DNA from: an uncultured Subdoligranulum sp.
Lineage (GTDB): Bacteria > Bacillota > Clostridia > Oscillospirales > Ruminococcaceae
DNA: 64,000 bases
Assembly (NCBI GenBank): GCA_904374465.1
Contig: CAJFFY010000013.1
Coordinates: forward strand, 30,040 to 94,039
Direction: 5' to 3'
Below, one piece after another: positions 34,206 to 42,887 of this stretch. The notes under the pieces are model-generated. The model was not told where the DNA came from, searched no databases, and saw nothing but the letters and a program-made list of their open reading frames with translations. The translations under genes and the position numbers were made by a program. How positions within the stretch are numbered: the stretch's first letter is position 1; each line of letters opens with the position of its first letter.

Positions 34206-35216
34206 ATGAGTTCCGTTACGATTCCCGCCAACTACAAAAGCCTGCTGGGGCTGTACGACACCCAGAAAGCCATCGGCCTGATCAAGACCATCTTCCAGGA
34301 AAAGCTCTGCCTGGCCTTGCATCTCAAGCGCGTCACGGCGCCCCTCTTTGTGCTGCACGGCAGCGGCCTCAACGATGACCTGAACGGCGTAGAACGCCCG
34401 GTGGCATTTGATGTGCCCTGCCTGGCGGAGCAGGCCGAGATTGTGCACAGCCTGGCCAAGTGGAAGCGCTACGCCCTGTACAAGTATGGGTTCCGGCCGG
34501 GTCAGGGTCTGGTGACCGACATGAACGCCGTGCGCCGTGACGAGGACCTGGACAACCTGCACAGCATTTATGTGGACCAGTGGGACTGGGAGCGGGTGAT
34601 CACCGCGCGCCAGCGCACAATCCCCTTCCTGCAGGACACCGTGCGGGATATTGTGGACGCCGTCTGTGCCACCTCCGACGAACTGCGCTGGAAGTTCCCC
34701 GCCCTGAAAAAGATTCATCTGACCCGCGAAGTCACCTTCATCACCACCCAGGAACTGGAGGACCGCTATCCCGACCTGACCCCCAAAGAACGAGAGAACG
34801 CCTTTGCCAAGGAGCACGGCACCATCTGCATTCTGCAGATCGGCGGCAAACTGAAGAGCGGCAAACCTCACGACGGGCGTGCCCCCGACTATGATGACTG
34901 GACGCTGAACTGTGACATTCTGTTCTGGCACAAACCCCTGAACTGTGCGCTGGAGCTTTCCAGCATGGGCATCCGGGTGGATGCGGACGCCCTGCGGCGG
35001 CAGCTGGCGGAGGCCGGCTGCCCCCAGCGTGCCGAACTCCCCTTCCACAAAATGCTGCTGGACGGTACCCTGCCCCTGACCATGGGCGGCGGCATCGGGC
35101 AGAGCCGCCTGTGCATGCTGCTGTTGGGCAAAGCTCATGTGGGCGAGGTACAGGTCAGCCTGTGGGATGAAGACACGGTGGAAGCCTGCCGCACCGCCGG
35201 CGTGGAGCTTCTGTAA
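34206..35216 (+). CDS. asnA: Aspartate-ammonia ligase
   Basis: 336 aa from the ATG at 34206, with AAGGAG about 10 nt upstream. It makes asparagine from aspartate, ammonia and ATP; it has a class II tRNA-synthetase-like fold. Landmarks are LHLKRVTAPLFV, GLNDDLNGVERPVAFD, KWKRYALYKYGF, MNAVRRDEDLDNLHSIYVDQWDWE and GGGIGQSRLCMLLL. Length matches the family (about 330-340). Own short unit 38 nt after the exporter. Confidence 0.96.
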   Translation: MSSVTIPANYKSLLGLYDTQKAIGLIKTIFQEKLCLALHLKRVTAPLFVLHGSGLNDDLNGVERPVAFDVPCLAEQAEIVHSLAKWKRYALYKYGFRPGQGLVTDMNAVRRDEDLDNLHSIYVDQWDWERVITARQRTIPFLQDTVRDIVDAVCATSDELRWKFPALKKIHLTREVTFITTQELEDRYPDLTPKERENAFAKEHGTICILQIGGKLKSGKPHDGRAPDYDDWTLNCDILFWHKPLNCALELSSMGIRVDADALRRQLAEAGCPQRAELPFHKMLLDGTLPLTMGGGIGQSRLCMLLLGKAHVGEVQVSLWDEDTVEACRTAGVELL

Positions 35217-35226
35217 CCACAAAGAA

Positions 35227-35264
35227 AAATCCCGCCACCCTTTATCGGGTGGCGGGATTTTTTG
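35227..35264. terminator. Bidirectional terminator between asnA and tRNA-Thr
   Basis: ATCCCGCCACCC / GGGTGGCGGGAT stem flanked by an A tract on the left and a T tract on the right, serving asnA on the plus strand and the tRNA on the minus strand. Confidence 0.9.
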
Positions 35265-35266
35265 TT

Positions 35267-35342
35267 TGGAGCTAGTAACAGGAATCGAACCTGCAACCTG
35301 CTGATTACAAATCAGCTGCACTGCCAATTGTGCTATACTAGC
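35267..35342 (-). tRNA. tRNA-Thr (anticodon TGT)
   Basis: 76 nt on the minus strand with encoded CCA. The acceptor stem GCTAGTA/TACTAGC, D-arm AGCACAATTGGCAGTGC, anticodon stem GCTGA/TCAGC with loop TTTGTAA and T-arm GCAGGTTCGATTCCTGT are all visible. The anticodon TGT reads ACA and, with wobble, other Thr codons. Confidence 0.95.
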
Positions 35343-35366
35343 GGGACCTACTTAGTGTAGCACACT

Positions 35367-36242
35367 TTAACCGGCGTTGTCAATGGCAGAAAGCGCCGTT
35401 TGCAGTGCACAGTAGTCCTGCAGGGTAAGCTGCTCGGGGCGGGCACACTGGTCCAGGCCCGCGGCCTCCAGGGCCGAAAGCACCGTTGCCTTGGGCAGAT
35501 GCAAACCGTTGGCAATGGCGTTGGCGGCGGTCTTGCGGCGCTGGGAGAAAGCTGCCCGGATCAGCTGGAAAAAGGCCGCTTCCCGCTCTGCGGGCAAATC
35601 CACCGGGGGCTGGGGGCGCACATCCAGCCGGATGACTGCGCTGGTCACGCTGGGCGCCGGATAGAAGCTGCCAGGCTGTACGCTGAACAAGAGCTTCGGC
35701 TGGGCATAATAGGCCACCGCATAGCTGATGGCACCGGCCTCCCGGCTGCCGGGCGCGGCACAGAGGCGCTGTGCGGCCTCCTTCTGTACCATGACGGTGA
35801 TATTTTGGATGGGCAGTTTTTCTTCCAGCAGGCGCATCAGAATGGGGCTGGTGATGTAGTACGGCAGATTGGCGCAGACCGCCACCGGTTTATCGCTGAA
35901 TTCTTCGGCCAGCAGGGCCTTCAGATCCACTTTGAGCACATCGTTGAGGACCAGTTTGAAGTTGTCAAACCCGGCCATGGTTTCGGCCAACAAGGGTGGC
36001 AGCCGCTTGTCCACCTCGATGGAAACCACCTTGTCGGCACGGCGGCACAACTGCTCGGTCAGCACCCCGATGCCGGGGCCGATTTCCAGCACACCCCACC
36101 CGGGGCCAATACCGGCGGCCTCGGCAATGCGGGGGCAGATGCCCGGATTGATGATGAAGTTTTGCCCGAACCCTTTGGAAAGAGCAAAATCATGCCGCGC
36201 ACACAGGTCGCGGATGGTGGAAAGGTCGGTCAGATTGGGCAC
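35367..36242 (-). CDS. rsmA: 16S rRNA (adenine-1518/1519) dimethyltransferase
   Basis: 291 aa, starting with GTG at 36242 (AAAGGGGAA about 7 nt upstream). It dimethylates two adenines in the 3' hairpin of 16S rRNA with SAM. Motifs are FGQNFIINPGICPRIAE, the SAM loop VLEIGPGIGVLTEQL, and the catalytic NLPYYITSPILMRLLE. Located after the S41-like gene and before the tRNA. Confidence 0.95.
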   Translation of the reverse strand: MPNLTDLSTIRDLCARHDFALSKGFGQNFIINPGICPRIAEAAGIGPGWGVLEIGPGIGVLTEQLCRRADKVVSIEVDKRLPPLLAETMAGFDNFKLVLNDVLKVDLKALLAEEFSDKPVAVCANLPYYITSPILMRLLEEKLPIQNITVMVQKEAAQRLCAAPGSREAGAISYAVAYYAQPKLLFSVQPGSFYPAPSVTSAVIRLDVRPQPPVDLPAEREAAFFQLIRAAFSQRRKTAANAIANGLHLPKATVLSALEAAGLDQCARPEQLTLQDYCALQTALSAIDNAG

Positions 36243-36262
36243 GGTGTTTCCCCTTTCCCGAA

Positions 36263-37477
36263 TCAGCCCTGACCCGCCAGCGCCATGGCCGCGTTGACAG
36301 CCTTGCTGATCTGGGGGTCAGTCTCGATGGTGTAGTCGTAATAGGCACTCTGCTCATCGGCACTGAGGGCGGCATCCACATCGGGGGTCAACCCGGTATC
36401 GTTCCAGCTTTGCCCTTCGTTATCCAGCAGCAGGCCCACCGTGATGAAGGCGGCGGAACCATCCGAGAAGCTCTGCGCTTCGCTCATTACCACGCCCTTG
36501 CCGGCGGTGGTGGTGCCCACCAGGGTGGCACCGCCCATTTTGCGCAGGGCGTTGGCAAACAATTCGGCACCGGCCGCTGTGCTGTTATTGACCAGGCAGA
36601 CCATGGGCAGCGTAAGCTCGGTTTCGTCGGAGATGCGCAGATCGGTGGTATTGCCTTCCTTGTCCTCCTCCTGGGCAATCAATCCGGAGGGCAGGCAATA
36701 GTCCGCCGAAACCAGGGCTGCATTGAGATTGTCGCCGGTATTATCCCGCAGGTCAAAGACAAAGCAGGTGGCTCCCTGCTCTTTCAGAGCATCCACCGCC
36801 GACTTGAATTCGTTGGCTGTGCTGGTGCCGAAGGCATCGATGCGGATATACCCGCAGGTACCCGCTGTCAACTGGTAGGATACGGTGGGGGTGTTGTAGT
36901 TGGTGTGCACCAGGTCCAGCGTCTGTTCCTGACGGTCGGGGTTCAGGTAGGTGATGGTGGTGGTGGTGCCTTCCTCCCCCAGCAAGGCGGAAGTCAGGGT
37001 GGCCGTATCCGCCATCGTCTTGGTGGATACCCCGTTGATGGCGGTGATGAAGCCACGCACCGCCAGGCCGTTTTCGCTGGCGGGCGAATTGTCATAGACG
37101 CGGATAATCCGGGCATAGCCGGAGGATGCATCGTTGACCACCGCCACGCCGATCCCGGTCAGCTTGCCGGATTCCACCGCCTGCATTTCGCTGTAGGCCT
37201 TGGCGGTGTAATACTTGGCATATTTGTCGTTGATACCCAGCACATAACCGGCCGCGATGGTATCGTTGAGGGTGTCCTCGTTGATGGTAAAGTATTCATT
37301 GGCGCGCACAAAGCGGTCGATCTCGGAAAGTTTGTTGTACTGGCGTTCCTTGTTCTTGACGCTGGAAACGGTGGAATTGAACATATTCATCGAGATGACC
37401 ATCGTAAGCGAAAAGGTGACCGCCATTGCGATCAAGGCAATGGTGGCAGCAACGCCCAGACTGATTTTTTTGCTCAT
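36263..37477 (-). CDS. S41/CtpA-like protein with altered catalytic residues
   Basis: 404 aa: one N-terminal membrane anchor (about 8-32), a helical N-domain, a PDZ domain (about 110-195, KLTGIGVAVVND, YDNSPASENGLAVRGFITAINGVS) and an S41 core. The motif that normally reads GSASASE is STAAGAE here, so Ala stands at the nucleophile; 25 residues later the general-base Lys is kept (TTAGKGVVM), but the Gln four further on is Met. Outer-surface protein, probably noncatalytic. Neighbours are the FtsEX-M23 genes, suggesting a scaffold or regulator of peptidoglycan cleavage. Confidence 0.8.
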   Translation of the reverse strand: MSKKISLGVAATIALIAMAVTFSLTMVISMNMFNSTVSSVKNKERQYNKLSEIDRFVRANEYFTINEDTLNDTIAAGYVLGINDKYAKYYTAKAYSEMQAVESGKLTGIGVAVVNDASSGYARIIRVYDNSPASENGLAVRGFITAINGVSTKTMADTATLTSALLGEEGTTTTITYLNPDRQEQTLDLVHTNYNTPTVSYQLTAGTCGYIRIDAFGTSTANEFKSAVDALKEQGATCFVFDLRDNTGDNLNAALVSADYCLPSGLIAQEEDKEGNTTDLRISDETELTLPMVCLVNNSTAAGAELFANALRKMGGATLVGTTTAGKGVVMSEAQSFSDGSAAFITVGLLLDNEGQSWNDTGLTPDVDAALSADEQSAYYDYTIETDPQISKAVNAAMALAGQG

Positions 37478-37511
37478 GGATCAGACGGCTCCTTACTGTT
37501 TGGTGACCGCA

Positions 37512-37625
37512 TCAGGCGGCGTAGGACAACGAAAAGATAATGGTGCTGAACAGGCTTACAATCATCAGGGCTGCAAAAACAAGGCAGAAGATGCGCACAG
37601 CCGTTTTATGCTTCTGTGGTTTCAT
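37512..37625 (-). CDS. Small single-pass membrane protein (37 aa)
   Basis: 37 codons from ATG 37625 with GGGAG about 9 nt upstream, ending at TGA 37512. The N-terminus is basic (MKPQKHKTAVR) and is followed by one hydrophobic stretch (IFCLVFAALMIVSLFSTIIFSL). It resembles the DUF4044-type miniproteins of Firmicutes. It is 25 nt downstream of the M23 gene and 34 nt before the S41-like gene, so it belongs to the FtsEX operon. Confidence 0.65.
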   Translation of the reverse strand: MKPQKHKTAVRIFCLVFAALMIVSLFSTIIFSLSYAA

Positions 37626-37650
37626 GGTTCGGTCTCTCCCTTCTTGCCGT

Positions 37651-38865
37651 TTAGTGCGGAATCCAGTTGGCCGCATTGACCAACACGCCGTTGATCTTCA
37701 TTTCCAGATGCAGGTGGTTGCCGGTGGAATATCCGGTGGAACCCACGTAGCCGATGACCTGCCCCTTGGTGACGCTTTGTCCGGCACTGACGATGGGGGT
37801 ACTGACCATATGGGCATACAGCGTGGAGTAGGTATTCCCCTGGTCGTCCTTGCCGTGATAGATCTGCACGTAGTTGCCCCAGCTGTAATGGTAGGTGGCG
37901 TCGGTGACAACGCCGTCAGCCACGGCATAAATCTCGGTACCGCCGGCGGCGGCAAAGTCGGTGCCGCGGTGTCCGCCCGTGCCAAAGACACAGGAGATGT
38001 ACTTGTAGGAAGGCAGTGCCGGCCCGAAGTTCAGCGAGCAGGTCAGCGCCGCTTGGCTGTATTTGTTGACCTGGGCGTTCAGATAGGCATCCAGCTGGGC
38101 AGCCGCTTCGTCCAGGTTCTTGCGTGCCTGTTCTTCCTCGGCCGCCAACACCTCCGCGGCGGCCTCCGCATCGGAGATGGTGGCATCCTGCTGCTGGATA
38201 CTGGTCTGCAGTTCGGATTTTTTGCCGTCCAGCTCGTTGTTCTGACTTTGCAGCTGGGCCTGTTGGGCCTCCAGCTCCGCCTTGGCGTTTTCCAGCTCGG
38301 TGCGCTGGTTCTCCAGTTCCTGGCGTTCCGCCTCGATCTGCTGGCAGATTTCCTCGTCCTTGCTGGAGATCTGTTCCAGCGCCTCGGCAAAGGTCAGCAG
38401 CTGATACAGGTTGTTGGCACTGGAAAGCAGGGCAATGGAACCGCCGTCATTGAGCATCTGCATGGCGGCCAGACGATCTTTGAAGCCTTCCCAGCGCTCG
38501 TTGTATTCCGCCTGCTTCACATCCACTTCTGCCTGCTTTTGTTCAATCTCCAGCTGCTTGTTGTTGATGTCCTCCTCATACTGGGCAATGGACCGCTGCA
38601 AAATGCCGATCTGGGTGGTGATCAGCTCGGTTTGCTGCTGATACTGTTCCTTGAGTTGTTCGGCATTTTCCTTGTTTTCCTGGTTCTGTTTGATCTGCGC
38701 CTGAATGGCTTCCAGCTGTTCCTGCGCCTGGTCCTTCTGGGCCTGCAGTTCAGACTGTTTGTCGTCCGCCAGCGTGACGGTGTTGGTGGAGACGGTCAGC
38801 GTTACAACCATTGCCACCGCCAACGCCAGGGAAACCGCTTTTTTTACGATCGGAGATAGTTTCAT
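37651..38865 (-). CDS. M23 peptidoglycan hydrolase with coiled-coil domain (EnvC/CwlO-like)
   Basis: 404 aa from the ATG at 38865. A signal peptide (about 1-33, ending TVTLADD) is followed by a long coiled coil (about 35-265, very rich in Gln, Glu and Lys) and a C-terminal LytM/M23 domain. Zinc ligands and active residues are visible in GHRGTDFAAA (HxxxD), LYAHM and NHLHLEM (HxH). Such proteins are activated by FtsEX, whose genes lie directly upstream. It probably cleaves peptide cross-links during division or elongation. Confidence 0.92.
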   Translation of the reverse strand: MKLSPIVKKAVSLALAVAMVVTLTVSTNTVTLADDKQSELQAQKDQAQEQLEAIQAQIKQNQENKENAEQLKEQYQQQTELITTQIGILQRSIAQYEEDINNKQLEIEQKQAEVDVKQAEYNERWEGFKDRLAAMQMLNDGGSIALLSSANNLYQLLTFAEALEQISSKDEEICQQIEAERQELENQRTELENAKAELEAQQAQLQSQNNELDGKKSELQTSIQQQDATISDAEAAAEVLAAEEEQARKNLDEAAAQLDAYLNAQVNKYSQAALTCSLNFGPALPSYKYISCVFGTGGHRGTDFAAAGGTEIYAVADGVVTDATYHYSWGNYVQIYHGKDDQGNTYSTLYAHMVSTPIVSAGQSVTKGQVIGYVGSTGYSTGNHLHLEMKINGVLVNAANWIPH

Positions 38866-38890
38866 TGTTTCCTTTTCCCGTCCTGTTCCC

Positions 38891-39796
38891 TCACACATTC
38901 AAATGTTTACGGATGCTGGTGGCCGTGCCGATGCCGCACAGCACAAAGCCCAGCAGCGCAAAGCCGCCCACCAGGTAGTACCACACATCGGTCAGCGGCA
39001 CCAGCTGGCCGCCGAACATCTGGGAAAGATTGGTGGGATTCTCCGCATACCAGCGGCAAAGGCCGTAGTAAGCCCCACACACCACGCCGGAGGCGATGGC
39101 CGCCGAAATCAGACCGGAGGTAACGCCCTCCACAAAGAAGGGGAACCGGATGAAACCGTTGGTGGCGCCCACCAGCTTCATGATGCCGATCTCCTTGCGA
39201 CGGTTAAAGACGGTGATCTTGATGGTATTGTTGATCACCACAATGCTGACAATGGCCAGCACCGCCACCACGGCATAGCAGGCATAGGTGATGGTCTGCT
39301 GCAGCGAAATGAAGATATTGGACAGTTCCAGCGGTGCGTTGACGCGGTAAACACCGTCGATCTGCTCCAGTTGCTGCTTTACCGCCGGAATGTTGTCGGG
39401 GCTGTCCACAACCACCTTATAGTTCGGATAAAACGGATTGTCGTCGGCAAATGCTGCCTCCAGATTGATATAATCGGACAGCATATCGTTATAGATGGAC
39501 AGCACTTCCTGGGGGGACACATAGGTGACCCCCACCACATGCTCGGTGCTGCGGATGGTGGAATCCGCAGCGGCAATCTGGTCTTCCGTGGCATCGGGCT
39601 TCATATAGACCACCGTCTCGTTCTGGTCACCGATGTATTCCACCATGGCGTCAATGTTGACGCCCAGCAGATAGGCCGCACCGATGAGCAGCATGCAGAC
39701 GGTCAGCACGCCCATGGAAGCAAACGTCATCAGTCGGTTGGCCCGCAGGTTGTGCAAGCCCTGCCCGACCAGATAGGTAAAGCTGGAAAAACGCAT
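38891..39796 (-). CDS. ftsX: Cell division permease FtsX
   Basis: 301 aa. It has four membrane segments: one near 22-45 (LMTFASMGVLTVCMLLIGAAYLLG), a large extracellular loop (about 50-170) and three in the C-terminal half, the FtsX layout. The loop should contact the coiled-coil hydrolase encoded next. It follows ftsE by 26 nt. Confidence 0.94.
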   Translation of the reverse strand: MRFSSFTYLVGQGLHNLRANRLMTFASMGVLTVCMLLIGAAYLLGVNIDAMVEYIGDQNETVVYMKPDATEDQIAAADSTIRSTEHVVGVTYVSPQEVLSIYNDMLSDYINLEAAFADDNPFYPNYKVVVDSPDNIPAVKQQLEQIDGVYRVNAPLELSNIFISLQQTITYACYAVVAVLAIVSIVVINNTIKITVFNRRKEIGIMKLVGATNGFIRFPFFVEGVTSGLISAAIASGVVCGAYYGLCRWYAENPTNLSQMFGGQLVPLTDVWYYLVGGFALLGFVLCGIGTATSIRKHLNV

Positions 39797-39822
39797 GATG
39801 TTCCCCTCTTTTTATGTATCAG

Positions 39823-40584
39823 TTAATCCTCGTCGTAGTCATCATACGCATCCCGCTCGCGCGCTGCGACCTTGGCGGCGTACCGGCGTGCCACTTCAGG
39901 ATGGGCCGTATCGGAAGCCACCATGCCGTCGGCCAGCGTGATGACACGGTTGTTGTACTTGGCAGCCAGCTTGTGCACCAGCTCATGTTCGTGGGTAACC
40001 ACCACCACGGTGATGTTGACCTTGTTGATGGCCTCGAACAGCTGCATGATGTCCATGGACATTTCGGGGTCGATGTTACCGGTAGGTTCGTCGGCAATGA
40101 TGATCTTGGGGCCATGGGCCAGGGCGCGGGCCACCGCCACACGCTGCTGCTCGCCACCGGAAAGCTCATCGGGCAGCCGGTCCATCTTGTCCTCCAGCCC
40201 CACCAGCGACAGCGCAAAGGGCACGCGGGCCTTGATCTTTTTGGAAGAGATGTTGGTCACCCGCATGGCGAAGGCTACGTTTTCGTAGACCGTCATGGTG
40301 GGAATCAGGCGGAAGTCCTGGAAGACCACGCCCATCTGACGGCGCAGATAGGGCACCTTGCGGCGTTTAAGCTTGGTCAGATCCTGGCCATTGATAAAGA
40401 CCTTGCCCTCGGTGGGCTTTTCCTCCATCTGGATCAACTTGAGGAAGGTGGATTTGCCTGCGCCGGAATGGCCCAGGATAAAGACAAACTCCCCTTCGTC
40501 GATGTGAATATTGATATCTTCCAGCGCAACGTTTTCATCGTTGTGCGTTTCATACGTCTTGGAAACATGCTCAAAATCGATCAT
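39823..40584 (-). CDS. ftsE: Cell division ATP-binding protein FtsE
   Basis: 253 aa. MIDFEHVSKTYE start; Walker A GHSGAGKSTFLKL, signature LSGGEQQRVAVARAL, Walker B IIIADEPTGNID. The C-terminus extends about 25 charged residues (ARERDAYDDYDED) beyond most FtsE proteins. It drives conformational change in FtsX to activate a hydrolase. AGGAG lies 8 nt before the ATG. Confidence 0.95.
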   Translation of the reverse strand: MIDFEHVSKTYETHNDENVALEDINIHIDEGEFVFILGHSGAGKSTFLKLIQMEEKPTEGKVFINGQDLTKLKRRKVPYLRRQMGVVFQDFRLIPTMTVYENVAFAMRVTNISSKKIKARVPFALSLVGLEDKMDRLPDELSGGEQQRVAVARALAHGPKIIIADEPTGNIDPEMSMDIMQLFEAINKVNITVVVVTHEHELVHKLAAKYNNRVITLADGMVASDTAHPEVARRYAAKVAARERDAYDDYDED

Positions 40585-40642
40585 TTGGTATACTCCTGTT
40601 GCCTTGCTACGTCCGGGTTATGGTTACAGTCATACATATAAT

Positions 40643-40671
40643 AAGATACCATGCTCCATCCATTCGGTCAA
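40643..40671 (-). promoter_or_regulatory. Promoter of the ftsEX operon
   Basis: Minus strand TTGACC (40666-40671), 17-bp spacer, TATCTT (40643-40648), about 60 bp before ftsE. The operon would run ftsE-ftsX-M23-small membrane protein-S41-like, possibly on to rsmA. Confidence 0.65.
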
Positions 40672-40800
40672 TACTTTTGGCGGCCGCGAAAAAGTGAAAC
40701 TTTTGGGAATTTTCGATATACCGACAAAAAGCAAAAGACAGGTTTTGGAAAGTCCGCGGAGTGCCGCAAGAATATCCTCACCTGTCCAAAAGAGCCGTTT

Positions 40801-42168
40801 TCAGCGCAGATTGCGCAGCGCCTTAGGATAATGATTTTTAATCCGGCCGCCGCTGACCTTGCCGCCGCCCAGCGGAAATCCATCCACGCAGACAGCACAC
40901 CAGCCGTTTGCCGCGGTAACCGCCGGGATTTCCTCCCCCCGCAGCCAGGCTTCGGTACGGGGGTCCTGGCGGGTCAGTTCTTCCCGGTTGGTGCAGCAGG
41001 CGCCGTAGGCCATGAACAGAGCGTGGGCCGGCTGGAACCGCTTTTTGAGTACGCTTCCCGCCAAGACACCGCCCCGCAGCAGACGCAGTTTTGCCGTGGG
41101 CAGCCTCTCACTGCCGGCCGGCGGCAACAGGATCCACTCCCCCGCCACCGTCACCGGCCGGTCTGCCAGCTGCGGGAAGCAGCTTTTGGCAAAGTCCGTC
41201 CACTCGGGCGGCACCTTGGGTACCCGCGCGGGTTTGCCGCGCAAAGGTTGCGCCCCGGGCAAGTCCCCGGCTTTTTGCAGTTTGGCCATAAAGTGTCCTT
41301 CCCCGCCGTCGGCTGGCCAGATGCGGCGGCAGCGATGGGCGGCGAATCCCGCCGGGGCACGGTTGGCCTCCCCCGGGCGTCCAAACCCGCAATCCGAAAG
41401 ATCGCAGAGTGAGAACTCCGGGTGACGTTCCAGGAAAGCAGCCACCTGGGCTTCGTCCTCCTGGGGGGCAAAGGTGCAGGTGGAGTATACCAGAATACCG
41501 CCGGGTGCCAGCAAGGCGGCGGCATTTTCCAGAATTTCCGCTCCCAGCGCGGCGCAGTGGGCCACCAGGGCGTCATCATGCTGGGCCGCCGCGGCCGGCT
41601 CCTTGCGGAACATGCCTTCCCCGGAACAGGGCGCATCCACCAGCACCCGGTCAAAACGGCCAGGCCAGGCAGCGGCCAGCCGGGCGGTATCCTCGTTGGT
41701 AACCAGGGCATTGGTTACGCCCATTCGCTCCAGATTCTGCCGCAGGACCTCCGCCCGGGCCGCCACAAATTCGTTGGCCACCAGTACGCCCTGCCCTTGC
41801 AGCGCGGCAGCCAGCTGGCTGGTTTTTCCGCCCGGCGCCGCGCACAGGTCCGCCACCCACATGCCGGGGTGAACGTCCAACAGCGCAGCCGGCGCCGAAG
41901 CGCTGGGTTCCTGCGCATAAAACACGCCGGCATGATGCCAGGAATGCCGGCCGGGGCGCCAGTCCGGGGCGGTGGTAAAGGCAGCCTTGCAGAACGGCGA
42001 GGGTGTCACCAGGAAGTCTGCCTGCCGTGCAAAGTCATCCGGCCGGCAGCGCAGCCCGTTGACCGTGACACCGCGGGCCGGTTCCGGTGTGGCATAGGTA
42101 TAGAGCTCCTCAAACCGGTCCCCCAGCAGGGCACGCTCCCGGGTCAAAAAATCGGCGGGGAATTCCAT
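40801..42168 (-). CDS. NOL1/NOP2/Sun family RNA m5C methyltransferase (RsmF-like)
   Basis: 455 aa from the ATG at 42168, with GGAGG 7 nt upstream. The SAM-binding and catalytic motifs are VADLCAAPGGKTSQLAAAL, VLVDAPCSGEGMFRKEP and ILVYSTCTFAPQEDEAQ (the two catalytic Cys in PCSGEG and STCTF). A C-terminal RNA-binding extension (about 310-455) matches the RsmF/YebU type, which modifies 16S rRNA. Transcribed as a single gene. Confidence 0.92.
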   Translation of the reverse strand: MEFPADFLTRERALLGDRFEELYTYATPEPARGVTVNGLRCRPDDFARQADFLVTPSPFCKAAFTTAPDWRPGRHSWHHAGVFYAQEPSASAPAALLDVHPGMWVADLCAAPGGKTSQLAAALQGQGVLVANEFVAARAEVLRQNLERMGVTNALVTNEDTARLAAAWPGRFDRVLVDAPCSGEGMFRKEPAAAAQHDDALVAHCAALGAEILENAAALLAPGGILVYSTCTFAPQEDEAQVAAFLERHPEFSLCDLSDCGFGRPGEANRAPAGFAAHRCRRIWPADGGEGHFMAKLQKAGDLPGAQPLRGKPARVPKVPPEWTDFAKSCFPQLADRPVTVAGEWILLPPAGSERLPTAKLRLLRGGVLAGSVLKKRFQPAHALFMAYGACCTNREELTRQDPRTEAWLRGEEIPAVTAANGWCAVCVDGFPLGGGKVSGGRIKNHYPKALRNLR

Positions 42169-42267
42169 CTTGTTTCCTCCCTTGCATAAACAGGCCATGG
42201 GCGGGCAAACTACCAGTGCGGCACAAGACCGCAGATCGTTTTTTACTTGCGAAAGGAGTAACCTCTC

Positions 42268-42417
42268 ATGGCAAAGAATCAGACGAACAACCGCAGCACC
42301 AACACCACCAACACCACCAACACCACCCAGAAAAAGACCACCAACGGTACCCAGCAGCGCAGCACCAACCGTACCACCAGCGCCACCGAAAGCACCAACA
42401 CCAAGAACTGCAAGTGA
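42268..42417 (+). CDS. Small Thr/Asn-rich protein (49 aa)
   Basis: 49 codons from ATG 42268 with AAAGGAG 8 nt upstream, stop at 42417, followed by a strong terminator. The product is MAKNQ followed by a Thr/Asn/Gln/Ser/Lys-only tract with NTT repeats and a final NCK. The DNA includes three tandem copies of AACACCACC. There is no membrane segment. The clean ribosome binding site, plus-strand isolation between minus-strand genes and own terminator argue that it is real. Function unknown; composition recalls small spore or disordered nucleic-acid-binding proteins. Confidence 0.6.
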   Translation: MAKNQTNNRSTNTTNTTNTTQKKTTNGTQQRSTNRTTSATESTNTKNCK

Positions 42418-42446
42418 TCCTTCCCGCCGCTTAGCGGCATAGAAAA

Positions 42447-42484
42447 GGCTCCGGCCCCGCAAAGGGGGCCGGGGCTTTTTTATT
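42447..42484. terminator. Bidirectional terminator between the small gene and mrnC
   Basis: GGCTCCGGCCCC / GGGGCCGGGGCT-type stem around GCAAA, with TTTTTTA on the plus side and TTTTCTAT on the minus side; 3' partner for both convergent genes. Confidence 0.85.
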
Positions 42485-42884
42485 GGGGCTGATAGCCGAT
42501 CCAGAGTGCGTCGAACAGCTCTTGCACCCGGGCCGTATTGCCCTGCAGATAGAGCCACCCCAGCAGGCATTCAAAACCGGTGGAAGCCCGGTATTCCTGC
42601 ACGGTGGCATGTTTGGCCACGCTGGCCTTGCTGGCATTCTTGCCCCGCCGCAGCACATTGGTCTCGGACTCGGTCAACAGCGGCTCCAGGATTTCCAGTT
42701 CCCGGCTCTGGGCGTGGGCACTGACATAGTGGGTAGCCACCGTGTGCAGCCGATTGGGCTGCAGGCGGGTGGTGCCCACCAGTTTGGCGCGGACCAGCAG
42801 TTCCAGCACCGCATCCCCCACGAAGGCCAGCGCCAGGGGGGACATTTCATGGATATCTACTTCCGAATGTGTTTCAAACAGCAT
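42480..42884 (-). CDS. mrnC: Mini-ribonuclease III
   Basis: 134 aa. An RNase III catalytic domain without a dsRNA-binding domain: LALAFVGDAVLELLVRAKLV, the LRRGKNASKA stretch and GFECLLGWLYLQG (catalytic acid region). It matures 23S rRNA ends in Firmicutes. It starts 3 nt after the obgE stop with no strong ribosome binding site, implying coupling. Confidence 0.93.
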   Translation of the reverse strand: MLFETHSEVDIHEMSPLALAFVGDAVLELLVRAKLVGTTRLQPNRLHTVATHYVSAHAQSRELEILEPLLTESETNVLRRGKNASKASVAKHATVQEYRASTGFECLLGWLYLQGNTARVQELFDALWIGYQPQ

Positions 42885-42887
42885 AAC

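Noticed and set aside
42283..42320. Short NTT-encoding repeats as a CRISPR or tandem-repeat locus.
   Set aside because: The repeats are 9 bp, adjacent and in frame within a small gene, with no spacers.
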